A DNA stretch of 64,000 nucleotides from Terriglobia bacterium (GTDB taxonomy: Bacteria > Acidobacteriota > Terriglobia > Terriglobales > Acidobacteriaceae): positions 145,568 through 209,567 of the forward strand of contig JAIQGK010000010.1 in NCBI GenBank assembly GCA_020072645.1, written 5' to 3'. The position numbers were made by a program, and so were the translations under genes. Below the pieces are notes generated by a model. The model did no database searches. It saw only the letters and a list, made by a program, of their open reading frames with translations, and had not been told where the DNA came from. Of this stretch, positions 1 to 7,610 are shown piece by piece; within the stretch, counting starts at the first letter, position 1, and every line of letters starts with the position of its first letter.

Positions 1-1821
1 AATTTCGTCAGGCAGGTCACGCCTGAACCGCACGCCATTACTGTTCGCGAGCATATTTCTTTTATTCAGTCGCCCGCTGCAGGATTTCACACCCGCGCTT
101 ACGATCCGCGTTCAGGATATTTCGGCATCCGCTATATGGATTTTGCCGCGCCAGTCGATGAGCCAATCGTCAAGCGCGAAATCGCGCGGCATCGGCTGGC
201 AAAAAAAGATCCTTCCGCCGCAGTGAGCGAGCCGGTGAAGCCGATCGTTTACTACGTGGACCGTGCCATCCCAGAGCCGATTCGCTCTGCCGTGGTTGAA
301 GGCGTTAGCTGGTGGAACCAGGCTTTTACCGCCGCGGGCTACAAGGACGCTTTCCAGGTCAAGCTGCTGCCTGAAGGCATTGATCCCATGGACGTACGTT
401 ACAACGTGGTCGAATGGGTGCCACGCTCCACGCGAGGATGGTCCATTGGCAACGCCGTGATCGATCCGCGAACAGGAGAAATCATCAATGGTCATGTGCG
501 TCTTGATGCGCTGCGCATCCGGCAGGTATTTCTTATTGCGCAGGGACTTCTTGATCCGTTCGGCAAAGATCCTTCGCTGCTGGCCAAAGCCAATGCCATG
601 GCGCTGGCGCGCATTCGCCAGCTCGCAGCGCATGAAACGGGACACACGTTGGGCTTGATGCACAACTATGCCGCCAGCATCGTGAACCGGGCGTCTGTGA
701 TGGACTATCCGCCACCGACAGTCAGCGTGGGCGCCGATGGCGTGCCCGATGTTTCAAATGCCTATGCCGTCGGCATTGGCGCATGGGACAAGACGGCCAT
801 CACTTACGGATACCGTGATTTCCCTGCAGGAACCAATGAAACGCAGGCGCTGGATAAAATTCTGGATGACTCATTTGCAAGCGGCCAGCTTTATCTCACT
901 GATCAGGATGCACGTCCGCTCGGCTCAGCCAGCCCGATTTCGCATCTGTGGGACACCGGCAGCAATGACCTTGATGGGTTGCAGCAGGTGATGGCTGTGC
1001 GGCAGGCCGCGCTAAAAAATCTCTCAGAAAATGCCATCCGTGAACACACGCCCATGGCCACTTTGGAAGACGTCCTGGCGCCCATCTATCTTTATCATCG
1101 CTACCAAGTCACGGCCGTGGCAAAATCCATTGGCGGACTGAATTACACTTTTGACCTTCGCGGGCCAAACCGCAAAGACCCTGTAATTGTTCCCGCTGCC
1201 CAGCAGCGCCAGGCCCTTCGTGCGATCCTGAAAACACTTTCACCGCAGGCGCTCGCCGTCCCCCAACCGCTGCTGAATATCATTCCTCCCCGGCCTCCGG
1301 AGTATCCCAGCTCCAAGGAAAACTTTGCGCGCCGGACTTCACCGGCATTTGATTCTCTGGCGCCCGCAGAGGCAGCGGCGGAAATCGTCGTGCAGCTTTT
1401 GTTTCAGCCTGAGCGCGCCCAACGCATGCTTGAGTACCACGCCCGTGATGCCAGCAATCCCGGCTTTGACGAACTGCTGGATGAGGTGCTGGCTGCAACA
1501 TGGAAAGCTCCAGCCGCGGCGGGATACAGCGGCGCGATTCAACGCACAGTCAACGCGGTTGTGCTTAGCCACCTGATGACACTTGCCGCAGATGAACACG
1601 CGTCCAGCCAGGTCCGCGCTGTGGCGTCGCTCAAGCTTGATGAATTGAAGAAGTGGCTTGCATCGCAGGAGAGCCTGCTAAAGGATGTGCCAACCCGAGC
1701 CGAATTTTTCTTCGCGAAAAATCAAATCGATCATTTTGAGAAAAACCCTGCCGAAGTCCATGTGACGGCCCCGGCCACACCTCCTGCCGGCGATCCCATT
1801 GGGTCAGACGGTTGGGAATAG
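1..1821 (+). CDS. Zinc-dependent metalloprotease (DUF5117/DUF4953 type), 5' truncated
   Basis: The frame is open from the window edge, so the start and the N-terminal domain lie upstream; about 606 residues remain. The zinc motif HETGHTLGLMH (HExxHxxGxxH, metzincin style) is encoded near 631-663. It is followed by a conserved N-Y-A-A-S segment and MDYPPP, which could supply the metzincin Met-turn. Before it come family-typical segments such as YDPRSGYFGIRY and WSIGNAVIDPRTGEI. These large proteins are usually exported peptidases of unknown substrate. The protein ends at TAG 1819-1821. The first internal ATG (136) is inside the conserved domain and is not the real start. Confidence 0.88.
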   Translation, partial: NFVRQVTPEPHAITVREHISFIQSPAAGFHTRAYDPRSGYFGIRYMDFAAPVDEPIVKREIARHRLAKKDPSAAVSEPVKPIVYYVDRAIPEPIRSAVVEGVSWWNQAFTAAGYKDAFQVKLLPEGIDPMDVRYNVVEWVPRSTRGWSIGNAVIDPRTGEIINGHVRLDALRIRQVFLIAQGLLDPFGKDPSLLAKANAMALARIRQLAAHETGHTLGLMHNYAASIVNRASVMDYPPPTVSVGADGVPDVSNAYAVGIGAWDKTAITYGYRDFPAGTNETQALDKILDDSFASGQLYLTDQDARPLGSASPISHLWDTGSNDLDGLQQVMAVRQAALKNLSENAIREHTPMATLEDVLAPIYLYHRYQVTAVAKSIGGLNYTFDLRGPNRKDPVIVPAAQQRQALRAILKTLSPQALAVPQPLLNIIPPRPPEYPSSKENFARRTSPAFDSLAPAEAAAEIVVQLLFQPERAQRMLEYHARDASNPGFDELLDEVLAATWKAPAAAGYSGAIQRTVNAVVLSHLMTLAADEHASSQVRAVASLKLDELKKWLASQESLLKDVPTRAEFFFAKNQIDHFEKNPAEVHVTAPATPPAGDPIGSDGWE

Positions 1822-1845
1822 TCAATTTTCGGGGGACGGCGTTCT

Positions 1846-2061
1846 TTATTTCTTGTAGAGGTCGAACAAATCGCGGGGATTTATTTTGAGAGCGCGGGCA
1901 AGCTGAATGATATTGTCGAGACAGATGTTTTGTTTTCCGCGTTCCACTTCGCCCACAAAATTACGGTTGACCTTGATCATCTTTCCAAGCTGTTCCTGGG
2001 ACAGCTCTCGTTCCGTGCGGATGGCACGCAGGCGTGCGCCGAAAGGTGAGCGGGAATCCAC
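1846..2061 (-). CDS. Small XRE-family HTH transcriptional regulator
   Basis: This 71-residue protein is almost entirely one Cro/C1-type helix-turn-helix domain. It contains LRAIRTERELSQEQLGK, then a recognition-helix region with NRNFVGEVERGKQN, then the LARALKINPRDLF ending typical of the family. The start is GTG at 2061 and no strong Shine-Dalgarno is visible. It is divergent from the gene at 2147, with an 85-bp gap holding an imperfect palindrome that could be its operator. It probably binds DNA as a dimer; its targets are unknown. Confidence 0.85.
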   Translation of the reverse strand: MDSRSPFGARLRAIRTERELSQEQLGKMIKVNRNFVGEVERGKQNICLDNIIQLARALKINPRDLFDLYKK

Positions 2062-2114
2062 GAATTAAGAATCTTGCGGCTTGCCATAAAAACTTTCTAC
2101 ACCGATATATAATG

Positions 2115-2129
2115 ACATGGTATACATGT
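2115..2129. promoter_or_regulatory. Candidate XRE operator palindrome
   Basis: Arms ACATG and CATGT are separated by GTATA, inside the 85-bp divergent intergenic region between the XRE gene and the gene at 2147. The position and symmetry fit a dimeric HTH site. There is no direct proof. Confidence 0.35.
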
Positions 2130-2146
2130 GATAAGCTCTGCGTCCA

Positions 2147-2410
2147 ATGATCTTTTACGTGGCTTGTTGGACCGAGGACGACGGCGTTTATTCTTGCGGG
2201 CATTCCCACCAAAGTGTTCGCGATGCGATGAACTGCCTCGTTCCGGATGGCGGGAGTTTTATTCGCGCTCATGACGACGGGCTCTTACGGTCGCTCAATA
2301 ACAGGGAGTTTATCGACTTCCTTGAGTCATTGAAAGAAATGCCCTGGAGTTGGCGCAATAAAGCTCAGGCATGCGAATTCATCGTACCGCTAACGGTGGA
2401 CGCCGAGTAA
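2147..2410 (+). CDS. Hypothetical small protein
   Basis: This 87-residue protein begins MIFYVACWTEDDGVYSCGH and is acidic overall, with no signal peptide, TM segment or recognisable enzyme motif. Two early Cys (Cys7, Cys17) are followed by His, but the spacing does not make a clear zinc site. A strong rho-independent terminator follows 12 bp after the stop, which supports it being an expressed gene. It is divergent from a small XRE regulator and may be controlled by it. Function is unknown. Confidence 0.6.
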   Translation: MIFYVACWTEDDGVYSCGHSHQSVRDAMNCLVPDGGSFIRAHDDGLLRSLNNREFIDFLESLKEMPWSWRNKAQACEFIVPLTVDAE

Positions 2411-2422
2411 GAGCCGCCATAA

Positions 2423-2457
2423 AGCGCGGGGAGTGATGAGGCTCTCCGTGCTTTTTT
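2423..2457 (+). terminator. Rho-independent terminator
   Basis: An 11-bp stem, AGCGCGGGGAG paired with CTCTCCGTGCT with two G-U pairs, has an 8-nt loop and is followed by a T run at 2452-2457. It terminates the 2147-2410 gene. Confidence 0.8.
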
Positions 2458-2492
2458 GCTATGGCCCTGACGGACCACGCTGCTCTGCCCAA

Positions 2493-3200
2493 TTAACCTG
2501 CAATCTGTGAGGACACGGTGACGGCAGGCAAAACGTCGCAGAACCAAAAGCCGTCGCGCTCAACTTTTTCGCCAGTTACGATCGGGATCTCCCGGCTGAA
2601 TGTTCCTTGATTAAACATTGGCCCAGCATAGACAAAGGAATGGAACTCGCCGTTTTCGCCGCATGGATCGGCGCCTGCGGGAAGATCATGCAGTAGCGCC
2701 TGGTCAAAGTCGCGGCCAATAAAGGTTGAAGATATTTGTTTGGGATCCACGCAGACAAGTTTTGCCCGCAGGCCGGCGCTGATCATTTCCTGTGCAAGCT
2801 GCGGTGTGGGAATGCCCCAGATAGGAAACAGCGGTTCCAGGCCGGTGTCTTTCAACTGACGTTCACGATAGGCGCGAACGTCAGTAAGAAAAAGATCGCC
2901 AAAGGCAATAGCGGATATACCTTGCGCCAGCGCCTGATCGCAAACGAGCTTCATGGCAGCTTCGTATTCGGCATTGGAGCAGGGCCATGGAATGGGCGCA
3001 ACAATCAGTGGAAGTCCAGCGGCTTCAGCCTGCAGTTCCACCAGCGCCCGACGAGTGCTATGCATGGCAACACGATCAAACGCGGCATTCAACGTTGTCA
3101 TGAGGCCGGCGATTTCATACTGGTTTTGTTGACGCAGAACGTGCAAGGCCCATGCGCTGTCTTTGCCGCTGCTCCACGCCAGCAGGATCTTCTTTTTCAT
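2493..3200 (-). CDS. Dph6-like PP-loop ATPase (adenine nucleotide alpha hydrolase family)
   Basis: The PP-loop SSGKDSAWAL lies at residues 9-18 of a 235-residue protein, right after the first beta strand (KKKILLAW). That is the N-type ATP-pyrophosphatase fold of Dph6/DUF71. Later conserved stretches include AFGDLFLTDVRAYRE, GIPTPQLA and DPCGENGEFHSFVY; the last is characteristic of diphthine-ammonia ligase homologues. Bacteria lack diphthamide, so the true substrate is unknown; an ATP-dependent amidation or thiolation-type reaction is likely. I chose the ATG at 3200 rather than the TTG at 3242 because the PP-loop family starts directly before the first strand. Confidence 0.85.
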   Translation of the reverse strand: MKKKILLAWSSGKDSAWALHVLRQQNQYEIAGLMTTLNAAFDRVAMHSTRRALVELQAEAAGLPLIVAPIPWPCSNAEYEAAMKLVCDQALAQGISAIAFGDLFLTDVRAYRERQLKDTGLEPLFPIWGIPTPQLAQEMISAGLRAKLVCVDPKQISSTFIGRDFDQALLHDLPAGADPCGENGEFHSFVYAGPMFNQGTFSREIPIVTGEKVERDGFWFCDVLPAVTVSSQIAG

Positions 3201-3430
3201 GCAGAATAAAGCTACCACGGATGAACATTCTTGAAATCCCAAATCCCGCTAAGACGGCGGGGAAATCGTTCCATTTTAGAATGCAATGACGGACGAGCTT
3301 GCTTATGCAGCAGATAGAAAGTTGAGGATGGAACGGTCCAGGAAAAAGCGCGGCAGGGGCAACCAAGCCGCATTATTACTACGCGCTGCGCTTCAGGGTT
3401 ATAGAAAGCCGTGATAGATTTAAAAGAACA

Positions 3431-4486
3431 ATGTCCGCTCCCAACTCACGATTTGTCCGTGCCTGCCGCTGTGAACCTGTCGATGTGACCCCGATCTGGC
3501 TGATGCGACAGGCGGGCCGGTACATGGCCGAATATCGCGCGGTACGCAAAAAACATTCCATCCTGGAGATCTGCAAGACTCCGGAAATCGCGGCTGATGT
3601 GACAATCACCGCCGCGGAAAAACTGGACGTGGACGCAGCCATCATCTTTGCGGATCTGCTTCTGCCGCTGGAAGTGATGGGCATGCCGTTCCGTTTTGAA
3701 GCCGGTGAAGGGCCGGTCATTGAGCGACCGTTGCGCGCGCCGAAGGATATCGACGCGCTGGTCACTAATCGCGCTTCCGAACTTGGCTATGTTGCCGAGT
3801 CAGTCAACCGCGTGGTGAAACATTTTGGCAGCAAGCTGCCGGTCATAGGATTTTGCGGCGCGCCTTTCACGCTGGCCAGCTACATGATTGAAGGCGGCGG
3901 CTCGCGCAATTACATCCATACTAAAAAGATGATGTATATGGAGAGCGTTGCGTGGCGGATGCTGATGCGCAAGCTGGTTGACGTGCTGGCCGCGTATGCC
4001 GCGGAGCAGGTCACTGCCGGCGCTGATGCGCTGCAGATTTTTGATAGCTGGGTGGGCTGCCTGAGCGTGGAGGATTATCGCCAGTACGTGCTACCTTTTT
4101 CGACTGACTTGGTGCAGCGGCTCAAGAAGACCGGTGTGCCTATCATTTATTTTGGGACTGACACGGCAACGCTTCTACCCTCGATGAAGGAAACCGGCGC
4201 TGACGTGATGGGCGTGGACTGGCGCTTCCCGCTCGATCAGGCGTGGAGCAGTTTGAACTTCAAGGGCGCGGTGCAGGGGAATCTTGATCCTGTGCTGCTG
4301 TTTGCCGGGCAGAAAGAACTGCGCGCGCGGACGGATGCTATTCTGCGGCAGGCCGGCGGGCGTCCCGGGCATATCTTTAATCTAGGGCATGGAATTTTGC
4401 CGGAAACGCCGGTGGAAAATGTTCGCGCGCTGGTGGATTTTGTTAGAGAATTGAGCGCAGCCTATTCCGCTGGAGCCGCCCCGTGA
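3431..4486 (+). CDS. hemE: Uroporphyrinogen III decarboxylase
   Basis: It decarboxylates the four acetate side chains of uroporphyrinogen III to give coproporphyrinogen III in the cytoplasm. The family signature PIWLMRQAGR is at residues 21-30, the catalytic-Asp region FADLLLP at 73-79, and the second signature GFCGAPFTLASYMIEGG at 140-156. The C-terminal NLGHGILPETP segment is also typical. At 351 residues it is full length. It is the first gene of a hemE-hemH-hemG operon; the next start is 11 bp after its stop codon. Confidence 0.97.
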   Translation: MSAPNSRFVRACRCEPVDVTPIWLMRQAGRYMAEYRAVRKKHSILEICKTPEIAADVTITAAEKLDVDAAIIFADLLLPLEVMGMPFRFEAGEGPVIERPLRAPKDIDALVTNRASELGYVAESVNRVVKHFGSKLPVIGFCGAPFTLASYMIEGGGSRNYIHTKKMMYMESVAWRMLMRKLVDVLAAYAAEQVTAGADALQIFDSWVGCLSVEDYRQYVLPFSTDLVQRLKKTGVPIIYFGTDTATLLPSMKETGADVMGVDWRFPLDQAWSSLNFKGAVQGNLDPVLLFAGQKELRARTDAILRQAGGRPGHIFNLGHGILPETPVENVRALVDFVRELSAAYSAGAAP

Positions 4487-4496
4487 GTTCTACGCA

Positions 4497-5429
4497 ATGA
4501 GCGCTTCAAAATCAGCCATCCTGCTGCTTGCCCATGGCAGCCCCGATTCGCCTGCCGATATTCCGGAATTCATGAAATACATTACCGGCGGCCGTCCGGT
4601 GCCAGACGCGGTGATGCAGGAAGTTACGCACCGTTATTCGCTCATCGGCAAATCACCTTTGACGGAAATTACCATGCAGCAGGCAGAAGCACTGCAATCC
4701 AGCTTGGGCCTTCCCGTCTATGTGGGCATGCGCAATTGGCGGCCATTTATCAGCGACGCGGTGCAGCAGATTACTGCCAGCGGCATTGAGAAAGTGGTGG
4801 CAATCTGCCTGGCGCCGCAGAATTCTTCTACCAGCGTTGGTCTTTACAGCAAGGTGCTGGCAGACGAGCGCAAGCCCGGCATGGCGGTGCAATTTGTGGA
4901 GTCGTGGCATGACCAGCCCTTGCTGATCCAGGCTTTTGCGGAGCGGCTAGAGCCAACGTGGCGGCAAGCGAGCGCGGAGATGGGAAGCGCGCTGCCCGTA
5001 GTCTTTACCGCGCACAGCGTGCCCATGCGAACGATTCACGCGGGCGATCCGTATGAGAAGCAGGCCAAGGAAACCGCGCAACTGGTGGGGCAAAGGATTG
5101 CCGGTCTTACGCCGGAGCTGCAGCACTTTGCTTTTCAGAGCCAGGGTATGACCGGCGGCCCGTGGCTGGGGCCGACAGTGGAAACTGTGATGCTCGAACA
5201 AAAAAGACGAGGGCACAAAGGCGTGGTGATCGCGCCGATAGGATTTGTCTGCGATCACGTTGAGGTGCTCTACGATATTGATATTAACTTTCGCCAGTTT
5301 GCCAATGAGCAGCAGCTCAAGCTGTGGCGGCCTGAGTCGCTGAATACTTCGCCTACGTTCATTGCGGCGCTGGCCAAGCTGGCTTCGACGCGCATGGCGC
5401 TGGCCTCGGGGATTGTGTCGCTGGCATGA
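4497..5429 (+). CDS. hemH: Ferrochelatase
   Basis: It inserts Fe2+ into a porphyrin (protoporphyrin IX or coproporphyrin III). The 310-residue protein has the N-terminal LLAHGSPDSP motif, the metal-site histidine in FTAHSVPMR (His173) and the conserved C-terminal GFVCDHVEVLYDID segment with its acidic residues. No C-terminal [2Fe-2S] cysteine cluster or membrane anchor is seen. It follows hemE closely, and its stop overlaps the start of hemG by 4 bp (ATGA), indicating translational coupling. The substrate choice cannot be settled from the sequence. Confidence 0.95.
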   Translation: MSASKSAILLLAHGSPDSPADIPEFMKYITGGRPVPDAVMQEVTHRYSLIGKSPLTEITMQQAEALQSSLGLPVYVGMRNWRPFISDAVQQITASGIEKVVAICLAPQNSSTSVGLYSKVLADERKPGMAVQFVESWHDQPLLIQAFAERLEPTWRQASAEMGSALPVVFTAHSVPMRTIHAGDPYEKQAKETAQLVGQRIAGLTPELQHFAFQSQGMTGGPWLGPTVETVMLEQKRRGHKGVVIAPIGFVCDHVEVLYDIDINFRQFANEQQLKLWRPESLNTSPTFIAALAKLASTRMALASGIVSLA

Positions 5430-6835
5430 AGCGCATAGCCATCATCGGCGGCGGCATTGCAGGACTGAGCGCGGCTTTCTATCTGGAAAGAGCGCGGCGA
5501 GCAGGCGCGGACCTGCAATGGACGTTGTTTGAAAAATCTGACCGCCTTGGCGGCGTGATACAGACGGAGCGCCGCGACGGCTTTGTGATTGAAGCCGGTC
5601 CTGATTCGTTTCTGAGCATCAAGCCAGACGCTGCACGACTGTGCCAGGAACTGGGCCTTGGCGATCAACTGATTCCCTCGAATGACGCCAGCCGCAAAAC
5701 TTATATTCTGGTGAAGGGCTCGCTGGTTCCGATTCCGCAAGGATTGGAATTTATGGTGCCGACGCGCATATGGCCAATGGCGACCACGCCGCTGTTTTCT
5801 TTCTCGACAAAATTGCGCATGGCGGCGGAATTGTTTTCGTCGGCGCGCAAAGATGCGACTGACGAATCTGTGGGCGACTTTGTGCGCCGCCATTTTGGGC
5901 AGGAGATGGTAGATCGCGTAGCCGAGCCGCTGCTGGCGGGCGTTTACGGCGGGAACGCGGAGCGGCTGAGCATTCGCGCGGTGCTGCCGCGCTTTGCCGA
6001 GATGGAACGCCAGCACGGCAGCCTGGTACGTGCGACGTTGAAAGCCAAAGCGCAGTTCAAGTCCAAAGCTCCTACAGGCTCCAAACCGCAGCCATTGTTT
6101 ACGTCTTTAAGAAACGGCATGCAGCAGATGGTGGAAGCACTAGTGGCCGCATTGCCGCAGGCTTCGATTCGCATGCGGCAGCAAAGTATTTCTCTGCGTC
6201 CGGTGAATGATGACTGGCAGATTGAGAGCGGCGGCATCAGTGAAAAGTTTCAGGAGGTTGTGCTGGCTGTTCCCGCACCCGCGGCGGCGGGATTGCTGCG
6301 GCAGTTTCATCCGGCGTTGATCGAAGGCTTGGCCCGGATAGAGTACACATCCACGGCGGCTGTGGCGCTGGCTTATGATCAGGCCGAGCTTCCCGCGGGA
6401 CACGGGTTCCTGGTGCCGCGATCAGAAGGCCGCAAGATGATGGCCTGCACCTTCGTCCACAAAAAGTTTCCTTATCGCGCGCCGGATGATAAGAAGCTGT
6501 TACGTTGCTTCTTTTCCAGCTCGCGCATGCCTGACCTGCTCACACACAGCGATGAAGCCTTGCAGCAGTTTGCCCGCCAGGAACTTAAGGAAATTTTAGG
6601 TTTGACGGGCGAACCAAAATTTGCGCGCACGTTTCGCTGGGAACGCGCCATGGCGCAATATGAAACCGGGCATCTGGACCGCGTGGCGGAAATGGAAAAG
6701 ATCATCGCGGCTATGCCGGGCTTCCATATTGTCGGCAATTCATTTCACGGGATAGGCGTGCCGGACTGCATCAAGTCCGCGCGGCTGGCGGTGGAGCAGA
6801 TTACTGCCGGCGTTTCACAGCCCGCGACGGTTTAG
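5426..6835 (+). CDS. hemG: Protoporphyrinogen/coproporphyrinogen oxidase (HemY/CgoX-type)
   Basis: This is an FAD-dependent oxidase for the aromatisation step of heme synthesis. The Rossmann motif IIGGGIAGLSAAFYLE is at the N-terminus, followed by SDRLGGVIQTE and EAGPDSFLS. The C-terminus has HIVGNSFHGIGVPDCIKSA, the second FAD-binding stretch of the HemY family. At 469 residues it is full length. The start overlaps hemH by 4 bp. The order hemE-hemH-hemY is the one found in Bacillus, where the enzymes act in the coproporphyrin-dependent branch. Whether this bacterium uses that branch or the protoporphyrin branch is open. Confidence 0.93.
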   Translation: MKRIAIIGGGIAGLSAAFYLERARRAGADLQWTLFEKSDRLGGVIQTERRDGFVIEAGPDSFLSIKPDAARLCQELGLGDQLIPSNDASRKTYILVKGSLVPIPQGLEFMVPTRIWPMATTPLFSFSTKLRMAAELFSSARKDATDESVGDFVRRHFGQEMVDRVAEPLLAGVYGGNAERLSIRAVLPRFAEMERQHGSLVRATLKAKAQFKSKAPTGSKPQPLFTSLRNGMQQMVEALVAALPQASIRMRQQSISLRPVNDDWQIESGGISEKFQEVVLAVPAPAAAGLLRQFHPALIEGLARIEYTSTAAVALAYDQAELPAGHGFLVPRSEGRKMMACTFVHKKFPYRAPDDKKLLRCFFSSSRMPDLLTHSDEALQQFARQELKEILGLTGEPKFARTFRWERAMAQYETGHLDRVAEMEKIIAAMPGFHIVGNSFHGIGVPDCIKSARLAVEQITAGVSQPATV

Positions 6836-6861
6836 ACTTTTTAGGTTGTATTCACGTGCAA

Positions 6862-6935
6862 TGTACCTCAGCGGCTAAAGCCGCGAGACTAATCGGCTTT
6901 ACCGCAGGTCTAAAGACCTGCTCCACCCCGCCGTG
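6862..6935. repeat. Intergenic palindromic repeats (GGCTAAAGCC and GCAGGTC-type)
   Basis: Two short palindromes lie in the gap after the heme operon: CGGCTAAAGCCG, and GCAGGTCTAAAGACCTGC. The second, with its flank CTCCACCCC, recurs in inverse orientation at about 19253-19275 and 19935-19960. That marks it as a dispersed repeat family rather than only a terminator. Confidence 0.6.
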
Positions 6936-6962
6936 GGACACAGTAAAGCCCAGAACGAAAAG

Positions 6963-7400
6963 CTAAGAACGGTTAGCTTTTGCAGCCTTTACAGAACGTC
7001 TGGGCGACGACGGTTTAGATTTGGCTGCTTTCGCAACGGGCTTTACCTGCAAACCAGCCTGCGTCTTTTTGGGCAGTTTTTCCAGAATCATCTGATAAGA
7101 CTCTTGAATTAATTCTTTGATTTCCGGCTGGCGCAGGGAGTTTATCTCGATCATCGCGATCCAGTGATTGCGCGCCATGTAGGGAGCGGGAATGATTCCT
7201 TCCACTTCCACCAGTTCGGCAAACTTTTCCGGCGTGCACTTGAAGCAAATCTTCGTGGGACTGACGGCGGGTTCAAGATTTGCGATGCAGAACATTTTTC
7301 CGGCGATGCGAAAGAGCAGATTGTGCTCCCACTGAACGTCTTCTGTGGCGTGGGGAAGTGAAAGACAAAAGGGGCGCACCCAGTCGAGATAAGCAGGCAT
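6963..7400 (-). CDS. MmcQ/YjbR family protein (DUF419)
   Basis: This 145-residue protein has the YjbR fold signature: an N-terminal helix, then LPHATEDVQWE, KMFCIANLE and a C-terminal helix with RNHWIAMI and LIQESYQMILEKLPKK. The family is a CyaY-like fold often called DNA-binding, with no proven function. The tail from about residue 115 is Lys/Ser/Arg rich, which fits nucleic-acid contact. I start at ATG 7400 (MPAYLDWV) because the upstream extension runs through a dispersed repeat and is not family-like. Confidence 0.85.
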   Translation of the reverse strand: MPAYLDWVRPFCLSLPHATEDVQWEHNLLFRIAGKMFCIANLEPAVSPTKICFKCTPEKFAELVEVEGIIPAPYMARNHWIAMIEINSLRQPEIKELIQESYQMILEKLPKKTQAGLQVKPVAKAAKSKPSSPRRSVKAAKANRS

Positions 7401-7523
7401 AGTGGAAATATAGCGTTCGCAGAAAGACGAGTAAATACTTGGGACGAAAGGCGCGCCGTATTTGGTTTCTGAGTCAACGGAAAGTTTGTTGAAAGCCAGG
7501 TAAGGAGTCGGTCTGGGCAGAAT

Positions 7524-7598
7524 GTGGCACAGACACTCCTGTCTGTGCATGCCTCCTTATAGATTCCAACACGCACAGGCAAGAGTGCCTGTGCCACA
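7524..7598. repeat. Pair of inverted 'GGCACAGGCA' palindromes
   Basis: TGGCACAGACACTCCTGTCT at 7523-7542 continues as GTGCA, and its counterpart GCACAGGCAAGAGTGCCTGT at 7573-7592 ends in GCCAC. Related copies occur at about 18468-18493 and 18849-18872. The elements are dispersed in intergenic DNA and can form hairpins. Confidence 0.65.
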
Positions 7599-7610
7599 AA
7601 ATTCAATGGT

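Noticed and set aside
5270..6016. A 248-codon minus-strand frame overlapping hemH and hemG.
   Set aside because: It is the antisense shadow of two strongly supported genes and shows no domain pattern.
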